From: Talpa occidentalis
Lineage: Eukaryota > Chordata > Mammalia > Eulipotyphla > Talpidae
Assembly (NCBI RefSeq): GCF_014898055.3
Contig: NW_023602073.1
Coordinates: forward strand, 22,739,784 to 22,803,783
DNA length: 64,000 bases
Direction: 5' to 3'
Under the pieces are notes generated by a model. The model ran no database searches and was not told where the DNA came from. It worked only from the letters and a program-made list of their open reading frames with translations. The stretch's first letter is position 1. Every line of letters starts with the position of its first letter. Position numbers and translations under genes: made by a program. This document shows positions 55,073 to 64,000 of the stretch, in pieces.

Positions 55073-56292
55073 CCTGCAGGGCCCTGGATGGTGCCCCACT
55101 CCATGTTCACACAAGTTCGAGCTGGTTGGCGCCCCGTCGTGTTGCATGTCAACCCCGCTTCTAGTGCTGGCGCTGTCACCAAAGTAACTTGTGCATTAGA
55201 GCGTTCGCTGACCCCTCCCTGGGTCTGGGTTATCCTTTGATTCAGAAGCCAGGACACAAACCCTCCTTTTAACTCCAAAATTTCTGCGATTCTGGGACAT
55301 TTCATTTCGGGAGAAAACCCTCCACCATGCACCCCCGAACACAGAGCCTATATTCTGGAGTTGATTTGATAAAAATCACCCTAAACCATTTAAACTAGCC
55401 AGTAATTTACCCCTAATGCATTTCCTGAGGGGGGACAGAGGCTGTGGTTTCTCTCTCTTCTACTGACTCAATATGTACTGTTCCCTAAAATAAAAATCAG
55501 CTTCATATAAAGCTGCTGAAAGTTTTATGTGGTCTTAGCACACACCACACCTAAACTTAGCAGGACATAGTTTCCTTGTTAGAGGACACACAGCCCGGAG
55601 TTCCAAATAATAGCTCAGTTGTCCAATGGATACTTAATGGATTAGCAAAGTTAACAAATGATATCTTATTCCTGGCCCCTTCTGCTGAAATGTAATACTT
55701 CCAAAGGCGAATAAACTGTTCCACTTGGTGACCTTCCTCCTTGCAGGGAACGAACATATTTGCTTCTCTCAGCCTTGGCCCTTCCCCTCCCCACAGAATA
55801 AACCAAAACATCTGGAGATGCTGTGGGGTCCCTTTCAAGAAGATGACACGTTCTTTTCGGCTCTTCCTTTTCTGGGAGATGAAGCTTGACAAGTCGAAAT
55901 TAAAAGCTGGCGTTATGGGCACAAATGTGGCCAGGCGGACTGTCACCAGGGAAGTCTTCTGTCCTTTTTTTATGGTCTCTCCTCTCACTCATTCCCTATT
56001 TAGTCACGCGCTCTCTTCTGTGTTTCTCCCTTGTGATGCTTCACGGAGCCTTGAGAATGTAAGGCCCGAGGAAGTCTCCCCTCCTCCGCTCCCGGTTCCC
56101 ACACAGAATAAAAAGCCACCTGGCACCAGGAGTTAGCATTGCTGGCCACTGTCTTCCTGGCCCTTCCTTTCTTATCCCTCCCCCCACCCCTATATTGCCT
56201 CCCTCTGGGTTTAACCTGAGGACAGGGGTGCTGATTAATGGGGCTGGCTTGACCCTATCTCTAGACATCCCTGAAGGCCACTGAGCTCTTAC

Positions 56293-56740
56293 CTCTGAGT
56301 AGGTGTAAGTTACAGCCAGGAGACCTTGAAGGCGGGATGAACTGACTCCCCCATCCCTGCCGTCACTAGGGGCTTTGTAAATGCTGGTCTGTGCCATCTC
56401 TAATCTTTCACTGAATCCCCTTGGTGCTGGTCTCAATCCGGTCAATGGATAGACCTGGGGGAGTGTCTGCTGTGTGACCAGCAGGGGCCGCTCCACCAAC
56501 CAGCGCTCTAGGACCACGTGCCAGGATCCCCATGGAGAGGCCCGGCTACTGCTCAGATGTTAGCCTCTTCAGCTCCCGGATGAAGCTGTTAGCTAGGTTA
56601 TTGAAGGCCAACTTTACTGCTGTTTGGTTAGAAAAAGGATGAATAAAACCCTCGCTGGGGTGCTCATGTGTAACTGGCCTGCCAGTTGCTATGTAGAGCT
56701 GGGGGCCATCGGGTGGAGAAACCAGTGACTCATCGGACAT
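56293..56740 (-). other. Possible small ORF and splice donor, unproven
   Basis: A 64-codon frame (56740-56546) begins with ATG preceded by A at -3 and reads through a mixed polar/amphipathic sequence (ending Asn-Asn-Leu-Ala-Asn-Ser-Phe-Ile-Arg-Glu-Leu-Lys-Arg-Leu...) to a TAG. Farther along the same strand a different frame ends at a textbook donor, cagag followed by gtaaga, at 56293/56292. I recognise neither protein, and the two frames do not join. This length is common by chance. Confidence 0.12.
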
Positions 56741-57993
56741 CGTGAGGATGAAGTAGTTTGGGAAAAGTCATATTTTCCCTTGGGATATGGACAGTGGTGA
56801 GCATGTGTGGGTGTTCCGCTGAAAGACCGGGTGATGGGGAAATAACGCGCGTGGGAAGACACTGATAATTCAGGTGGAGAACGGCCTACAGAGCCCCCTT
56901 GTCTGCCCTGGTGGCTGCGCTACAGGTGGAGTGTGTAAGGGGATCTGTTGACACAGCTCCTATTTCCATCCACTAAGAAAAACAGGGAAAGCTGGGCACG
57001 GAGCTATGACTGAGCTCCCTTCTTCCTTGCTCCAAAACCACTGCTTTAAAATGGACCGTTAGATCTTGGAGGAAACTGTTTTCCACTAGACCAAGTGCTG
57101 GAGCAGAGCGTGTGGCACCAGCTGAGAAAACAAATCTGAGAAAGAGAAAGTAGACTCGGGTTAACAGGCCCTGGGCAAGAAAGTCTTCTTTCCCTCCCCT
57201 TTTGCTGGGCCTTTCCCCTGAGGCCGGAATGGTGGACTTTGGCAGGAGAGGTCCGCAGGTAGGGGGATGAGGGCCGCGGGCCTGGAGCCTCGTGGGGCAT
57301 GAAGGCATTTACAGCGTTCTGCTGATGGCTTTAATGGAAACCAGAGGTATAAAAATGAGGTGGCAAATAACACCATAACAGGAAATAAGAGGGGGGAAGG
57401 GTAGGGAGACGGGGAAGAGGTAGGAGGGAAAGGGGCTGTATTTTGAATAGACTACACCTTGGTGACGCAGGTGACAGTGACAGTGCTCATCAGCACACTC
57501 CATGGAGGTGCTCTGATCGCGGGTGATCATGAGGTATACACAGAAGGTCTTGGGTGCTCACGGGCATTTGTTTCTGGTTTGTCCTTGCTTTTCTAGACTT
57601 GGTTGGGTTAAAAACTACTTGATACCCCAAAAACCCTTTAGGGAACATGCATTTGACTATCTCAGTCTGGGTGAGTGTAGACTATTGTGTCTTTCCTTTC
57701 AGGGAGCAAGCACTCGGCGCTAAACTTGATATTCCAAAAACTTTATCCAGTTTCCAAGAGGGTGTTTTTTCTTGACAATCCCCAGTGCTTCCTGATGACA
57801 GAGTTCTCAGCTGGATAGACAATTCCTGGTACTCTTAGAAGAATTTCATCCCTTGTTTCCCATCCATGTACCTGCACTCTGATTCACCAGCTCAATTCAG
57901 GTGGAAGAAATCAGATGCTTATAAAAATATTCTAAAATGTCATGCCTAGCTTTTAAGAGGAAAGGTCTAGATGTTTCATTAAACATTTATCAC

Positions 57994-58120
57994 TTTTTTT
58001 TTGGAGAAGGAAAGAAACTTTATTTTCCTCTCTTGGGGCATTACCCAGAAGCAATAAAATGCTGTTTTATTACTGAATATTCCAGTTTACATCTCGTGCA
58101 ATGAAGCAAAATAAATATAA
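57994..58120 (-). other. Possible retrocopied 3' UTR end or terminal exon
   Basis: On the minus strand an AATAAA (58024-58019) is followed 16 bases later by a run of nine A (plus-strand T 57994-58002), like the end of a polyadenylated message copied into DNA. Upstream sequence carries further AATAAA strings. No coding sequence and no target duplication were recognised. Confidence 0.25.
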
Positions 58121-58689
58121 ACTTTAAAACTATGGTCACGGCCCATATAGTTTAAAAAGTTTTGTCACCATGAACCAACACAACTCAAATATGTGTCTTT
58201 CATGTTTAACTGGATGGGGTGAGTAGATTTCCCCTCAATATCGGTCTTGTTTCTCTGGAAACTGTCAGATTCCTGCTGTGTGTTTGATTCAAAAAAAAGA
58301 AAGAAAGAAATCTTACATTTGACTGAAAAAGTAAAGTTTTATCAAAGTCCGAGAATAATTCCTATAAAAGAATCCTATTCCCACTTCTGCACTTAGTTTT
58401 CCAAATGTTTCTTTGGTGGTGTTGTTTTTGTCGGACTTCAAATTCTACTTTCCCTTGGGGTTTATAGGCAGCTTCTCTGTGAAGAATTTATTCTGGTTTA
58501 AATGTCTTCCCCCTGCTTATTGAAGGAGTACAAGGAAATGAGATGAGGTCGGGAAATTTACTTCAAAACTATGCTGTGCAGGGAGGGCAACCATCTTGGT
58601 GGTGAGCTAACTGTCATTAAAGATGCCTGTTGGGCATATGGGAGCTTCTTTCATTATTCTGTTTGGGGATATGTTGGAAATTTTCCATA
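58121..58689. other. Unclassified sequence
   Basis: No gene or recognised repeat. Confidence 0.4.
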
Positions 58690-58704
58690 AAAGGTGATTT
58701 TCCC

Positions 58705-58971
58705 TGGACCTCCTTGGTGGCGCAAGGGCTTAAGACACAGCACTATGAAGCTGTCCGCAGCCACTGCAGCATAAGTTCAATCCCTGGCCAGGGAGCTACC
58801 CACATGGTGCAGCAGACCTCTCCTGTCTCCCTGCTGTCCCCCTCAGCAGTGTATTTCAGTAGATCCCATTGTTCTGCTCCCCACTCTGTCTCTGGTGAAT
58901 CTTCTCACTCCCCCAAACCTCTGGCCTGTACCCCAGATCTTGTATGCATAAATCAATAAATCTTTTTTTTT
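58705..58971 (+). mobile_element. tRNA-derived SINE, subfamily III
   Basis: Head 'tggacctccttggtggcgca', with 'cttaagacacagcactatga' and 'ccagggagctacccacatgg', and tail 'tgtatgcataaatcaataaa' plus TCTTTT. The perfect 15-bp duplication aaaggtgattttccc lies at 58690-58704 and 58972-58986. Confidence 0.95.
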
Positions 58972-58986
58972 AAAGGTGATTTTCCC

Positions 58987-60379
58987 AACTTTCCCCCTGC
59001 TCCATGAAGGTGTAGGACAGTGGATAAATGTGACCAGGTGTGCAGAACTATCTGCTCAGTGTCACCTGGTTGAGATCTTACTGGGAAAGTTCTGCCCTTT
59101 GGTGAAATCCTAAATGGGGCCCTGGTTTTGCTGATCCATCTCTCTCTCCTCCAGACCCCAAGTTTGCTTCCTCTGGAGAGGACACCATTTTGCCCAGTTC
59201 ACTCTCTAACACCCGGATTTTGGGAACTTTCTTTGCAACTACCTCAGTGTAAGATGCTTACCTTGATGTACTCTGTGTGTTCTCATTCTAGTCTCTGTCA
59301 GGGCCAGTGTGACAGCTGAAGGTCCCATTGAGAGCACAGGCAAGAGTGAACAAGATGAGCATGGCTGGGCCAAAAGCTTCCTCCCTCTGGGTCCAGTTTT
59401 TCATCCCCCGCCCCACTTCCCCCTTATCTCTTTCTATTTATCTCTATTTCTTCTTCTCCTCTCTTTTCTTTTCTATTTTTCTCTCACTACTAATGCAAAT
59501 GTCCTTCCAATATGATATGTGGAAAAGCTGTCCTATACCTGCTTCTTACGTTCCTGTTCCTCTGGAGTGGGAGGCTAGTGCTGTCAGCCATCAGGGGTAC
59601 CCATGCACTCCAGTCTCAAGAATCTACTGAAACAATTAACCCATTTTGACACGGAACAAAGCAAACCAAGGGGGGAAGAAATTGAACTCCACCCACAACT
59701 GGGGTTAGATGTGTTCAGTAAAAGCTAATAGAATGTGTTGTGGGGAGGCCATTGTCAATTGAAGTCAAAATGCAGAGGTAAACCTTCATGGTGAAAGTTT
59801 CCCCACTTTACCAGGCGCCTCAGAAACCCACTCCTGATCCCTCTACTTATGTAAGGCCAAGATGGATAAATAACAAACCAGAGAATAGTATCAGAATTCC
59901 AAATTGGTTCAATAGACAAGAATGACAAACCAGAGTCAATAAGGTAACTTAATATTAACATGTCCAAATTCCTTCACTTGGGTATGAAGGATGAACGGCA
60001 ATAGTGTAGCCACTACACATCTGCGAAAGGTCTAGGATTTAAAAGAAGAAAAAAACTTATCTAGGCTGATAATGAAATGCAGATACTGGAAAGACTAAAG
60101 ATCCTTTTATCTCAGTGAAGAGAATCAGAGTATCCAGTGGAGGGTGGACTTCTACGTTGTGGGTACCATATTTTAAGAAAGATATTAACAAACTTGAAAA
60201 AATCTACAAGTACGTAAGTGAAATGAAAAGGAATGTGTAACTGATGAATTATAAGGAAGGAAAACAGGGATAGTTCTCCTGAAGAAAACTGGTCATTCAG
60301 AGGGCAGAATGTAGGTAGGTTGGTGGAAGCTGCAACTACCCCTCTCCCTGATCCCCCTCCAATGTAGCTATTGCTTATA
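58987..60379. other. Unclassified sequence
   Basis: A pyrimidine-rich patch lies at 59400-59490. No gene or clear repeat. Confidence 0.35.
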
Positions 60380-61250
60380 ATATAGCCGCACTGGGTAGAA
60401 TGCTTCTCTGGGACCTGGAGGGGTGGTTGGTGGAAGGTTGGCTGGAGAAGACTAGAACTTAAAGTATTTTGGCAGGGAGATGATCACTTTTTCTCTCTAG
60501 TTCTCTCACCACTTGGTCCAGGATGTGGGAGCAGCTGGAGAAGGACCCAACACAGTGGGGTAACTAAAGTACCAGCTTTTTAGATGATGTACAAAGAGGA
60601 GGGAGCTGAGGGAGCTGGGAAGTACTGCCAAAACCACAAAGAGGAAGGATTTTGGGACAGCAACCCCATAAAGTTGTTTGTGAAATCCAGGACTCCCCCC
60701 TAAGCTGCACAGGGATGAATCAGATTCTAATGAGCACAATGAAGGACCTTGAGAACTGAATTAATAGACTGCTATCTGCTCCCACATGAGTCCTTGTGTG
60801 GCACAAGGACAGATCCAGGGCAGATCAAGCTAACATTAACTGCAAAGGCTTTGAAAATCTTGAGACCTTAAAATCACAGACCAAAGATGGTGCATTGAAA
60901 CTTGCAACCTGAACCCAGGCTGATTGTCTGCTAAAGCAAAACATCACTATTTTCCAGAGGGTTTACTTAAGACCCAGAATCTCAGAACATACTAGTCCAA
61001 ATGTCTAGGATACAACCTGAAATTACTGGACCTGGGAAGTATTAGAAAAATCTTAACTTCCAGAGTGAATACAATCACCAGACACTAGTGAGATGGCACA
61101 GATGTTAGATGTGATGAAACTGTCAGAGAAGCTATTATAAAATCTTCTCCCAAAGTAATCGTCAATACACTTGAAACCAATGAGAAGATAGAACTGAAAA
61201 GCAGGACAACTGAAATAAAAACAAACTCACCAAACAGGCTTGGGGACTTT
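60380..61250 (+). mobile_element. Ancient L1 5' region (5' UTR to ORF1 start)
   Basis: The core 60980-61240 follows old mammalian L1 in order: 'atgtctaggatacaacctga', 'gaagctattataaaatcttc', 'cacttgaaaccaatgagaag' and 'actgaaataaaaacaaactc'. The upstream part is less certain. L1 5' ends are rarely kept, so this copy was once long, or its 3' part has been lost by deletion. Confidence 0.65.
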
Positions 61251-62574
61251 TCAAACACTATAATTTATTGAATTGCAAGTATACATATTTTACTATTTAA
61301 ATGATATTTTTTTAAAACAAACTGCAAATTCCTGAAAATTTAAGTTAGTTGTCAGGGAGCTGGCACAAGTCAGCTGACAATACAATTGCTATGGGCAATT
61401 CGTGTTTGTTTCCATGAATAGAAAAATATCCGGCCCTTCTTGGAGAATTTAATACAGAACAGTATTTGCAGAACACTAAGTGAGAGATGAATGTGCATTT
61501 CTAAATGCAGCTCATTTATGTTTCAGGGGAGACACTATGGAAAATGCTGATCGAAATAATTTCCCCCCAAGATGTGTCAGTTCCTCTGACCACATTTTAA
61601 TCTCTCTTTTGCTGTACAGACACATATACTATTGCCTTCACTCACATTCTGGGCCTCTATCAGGTCATCTTTGTGTTCTTCCTGAACCCCTCCTCTCTAA
61701 CTCATCCTTGGCACAAAGCGGGCCCTGGTCTTTATCTTTTTTTTTTCATAGACAGTAGCCAAGTTTAGAATCTGGATTTACAAGTAAAAATCTTGGAAAA
61801 GCCATCTTTTCGTTCTTAGCTGAAAGAGGCCTCTCCATTGCTTTTTCCCAGACTTACGCCCTCAAAATTGTCCCATCCATACTGTTTGCAGCTCTTAAAT
61901 CACACAAGAGACAGAGACTATCTCGTGAGCTTGGCAAGGCAAACCTCTGGGATAACGTGAGACATCAGTTCCCTTTTGGTGGCCAGAAGATTTGTCCTCA
62001 AATCTGCATTTGGGTTGACCCTCCTCCCACCGTTTAATTGCTCCAAGCCAGACCCTCACTAATAAGACTGGGAAGCGCCAAATGGTTAGAGATGATGTGA
62101 TTTCCCCCTTCATTCTCAGATGGGCTGTACATCACAGAGACACGACCAGCAGCGACCTTGGGTCTCATTTGGGAAACACTACTTTTTATTACTTTAGACA
62201 ATGTTTATGTCAATCGCTATCATCCCTAAACGACAGGAATTTGACTCAATAGCTAATTTCTCTTAATTTGCACAGCTGCTTTTACCCGTGTTGACAATTT
62301 TCCTGGAGAAAAATGTTGCCCCCTCTGGAGTTAGAGCCTCTTTCAATTTTGCCAGCAGTTTAGAAATAAATGGTGTGTTAGTGCAAAGTTGCTTTTCAGT
62401 GGGGCGGACGCTTGCCAAAGCGGCGAAAACTCCCACTACATCATGAATGTGAAAGTGAACTCTTGAAGCAACCAGTGTCTGAGGTTTAAGGCTGGAGAGA
62501 AAAATGAATGAAGGAGGAGACTGGCTTGAAAAACTTAAAAAAAAAACAAAAAAAAAAACACCTCTTCTCCCTCT
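61251..62574. other. Repeat-poor sequence, candidate conserved non-coding DNA
   Basis: No gene. 61255-61500 and 62100-62480 are unique, AT-rich, and dense in TAATTT/CAATTT-type strings, with an isolated CpG patch ('ggggcggacgcttgccaaag') at about 62400. This suits a distal regulatory element but shows nothing specific. Confidence 0.35.
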
Positions 62575-62591
62575 TCGAAAACCAATATTTA

Positions 62592-62623
62592 TTTTTTTTT
62601 TTTTTTTTTTTTTTGAGGAAAAT

Positions 62624-62659
<36 letters not shown>

Positions 62660-62822
62660 ATTTTATTGTTATATTCCCCATACAATTGCAGCCCCCCCAT
62701 TCTGACCCCAATCCCTCCCCTCCCGCCCCCGCCCCCCTAAAAGTGTCTCTGGTTCATAGTTTTTTGTTGATTTTGATTTTCACTTTCTTATAGTTATTCA
62801 TTTTCCTGGTCCCTTATTTAAG
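62592..62822 (-). mobile_element. Very recent L1 3' end with two-part A tail
   Basis: The perfect 17-bp duplication tcgaaaaccaatattta lies at 62575-62591 and 62823-62839. On the minus strand the element runs from 'aaataagggaccaggaaaat' at about 62822 to 'ttgtatggggaatataacaa' at about 62665, then an A run, 13 bases (gagcattttcctc), and a second A run. It is only about 230 bp long and so strongly 5'-truncated. The UTR carries a long G-rich block on the L1 sense strand (62690-62735). Confidence 0.95.
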
Positions 62823-62839
62823 TCGAAAACCAATATTTA

Positions 62840-64000
62840 AACTTACAACGGTTGAACTAATGAAATCCAAAACAGAAGCCGACGTTACCAGCTACTACCT
62901 CTCCATTCCGTTAAGGTCACTTTCCAGTTGTCATTACGACGTTGGCAAACTGGTTTTAAGGCAGATGTGTGAGCACACCTGGGCATGGTCAAAATGAGGC
63001 CACTGATCTGTTTCCTGTCTGAAAGGATGGAATTGTCTTCACATGCAGTGTGATCAGACTGTGACTTGTTGCTATTGTCACTTACTATTATGCCTCTTTT
63101 CTGTAAATAGTAACACACTTTCTAACTTTAGACGTGCTGGGTCCTTCTGAGTATGTACGTAGATTATTTGTTACTACTTCTAACACTGTGGTCTCGGTAG
63201 TACAGCGAATGCTCCAAATTCAGTGTTGTTTATCCTTGCCTCTTTAACTCCTAAACAGAGATTTTTGGGCAAACAAGGCAGGGAGAGAGCGGGTGAACGA
63301 CAATGAAAACATGGGTAAGCAGGGTTGGTGTTCATAGGTCAGGATGAGTTCAAGATCAATATTTTCTTGCAGTCTGTAATAGACTGTTATATGCAAACTA
63401 ACATTTCCAGGGGGAAAAGTCAGCTTACAAGAAGACTTTTCTTTCCTTCTCTAAGTCCAGAAAGTCACTTTGGATTTATTCTAATTTAAGCCCATTCTTC
63501 AGGCCTAATTTGATTCAAGAAAAATAGAACAACCTTTTTCCAAGTGGGAATGGGGCTTCGGAGGGCTGCTATCTTTCTCTACATTTAAAAGTACTCAATA
63601 TCAAGAGAGGTGGTATTACCCACAAAAAAGTACAAAATGATTCTTGGATGAAGGGAGTGTGCATGACAAAAAAAGTCAAACATATCACCAGGTAGTCCAT
63701 AACACTCTACCTGTGATATTAAGTGTCTGGGGGATTGGTTAGGAAAAGCCTTACAGGGCAACTTAGAATGATAACAGGGTGATAATGAAAAAAATAATTG
63801 CGAACCACTGTTTTAAGTGGTCATGGTTTTGATACTTGGTATTTTTAACACTCATCAAAATTTCAAAAATGACAACTGGACAGGGTGGCAATAGTAGGTG
63901 ATATCAGCTATTGTCACCATATGCCGATCTCAATGTGCAGAATATAACCTATTTTTATTTCACCTAGTTCCGGTGTTCACAAATATATATCAAATCTATG
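62840..64000. other. Unclassified sequence to the window end
   Basis: No gene or recognised repeat; only short frames. Confidence 0.4.

Larger units (their letters stand above)
53826..57993. other. Repeat-poor, moderately GC-rich sequence
   Basis: About 4.2 kb with no SINE, L1 or MIR that I can recognise. Many open frames on both strands (up to 158 codons) show no known family. This could hold regulatory DNA or exons I cannot recognise. The minus-strand frame 56740-56546 is noted separately. Confidence 0.35.

Noticed and set aside
55557..55988. 143-codon minus-strand frame
   Set aside because: No family recognised; overlaps an equally long plus-strand frame, as expected by chance.
1..64000. 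Novel defence, phage or bacterial-type system
   Set aside because: All layers are mammalian interspersed repeats; there are no dense coding arrays or operon-like spacing.

Overview
This is repeat-rich, non-coding DNA from a placental mammal. I find no intact protein-coding gene, no tRNA or rRNA gene, and nothing bacterial or phage-like. The organism call rests on the repeat layers. Old mammalian fossils (MIR, L2, hAT-Charlie, MER20, old L1) are overlain by a young LINE-1 lineage and by about 19 copies of one tRNA-derived SINE. The SINE is neither Alu, B1 nor B2, so primates and rodents are unlikely. A laurasiatherian such as a bat is plausible, but the species cannot be fixed from the sequence alone.

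Layout. 1-8.8 kb: mostly unique sequence with a twin-primed (5'-inverted) L1 at 3.2-3.9 kb, old L1 pieces at 4.6-5.8 kb, a broken processed RPL23A pseudogene at 6.3-6.7 kb on the minus strand, an L2 and a long TTTTC microsatellite. 8.8-15.1 kb: SINEs, including one nested in opposite orientation inside another within a CA-rich array, and a twin-primed L1 at 12.26-13.92 kb that carries an internal SINE and has a second SINE at its edge. 15.1-20.1 kb: largely unclassified. 20.2-26.9 kb: the SINE/L1 hotspot, with two close inverted SINE pairs. 26.9-35.4 kb: no SINE; MIR, L2, MER20 and an old LTR-like repeat, with unique stretches that look like candidate regulatory DNA. 35.4-48.7 kb: mixed SINE, L1, L2 and hAT copies. 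48.7-58.7 kb: a second SINE-free zone of about 10 kb with two old L1 pieces and a 24-bp minisatellite at 53.6 kb. 58.7-64 kb: a SINE, a 5'-end fragment of an old L1, and a very recent L1 3' end with a perfect 17-bp target-site duplication.

There is no gene network to describe. What the window records is retrotransposition: the SINEs have pol III-type heads and A-rich tails and presumably used the L1 machinery, and insertions landed inside earlier ones, so relative ages can be read. The longer open reading frames lie inside repeats or unique DNA without recognisable protein families; I treat them as chance. Family names come from recognising consensus features by eye, not from a search.
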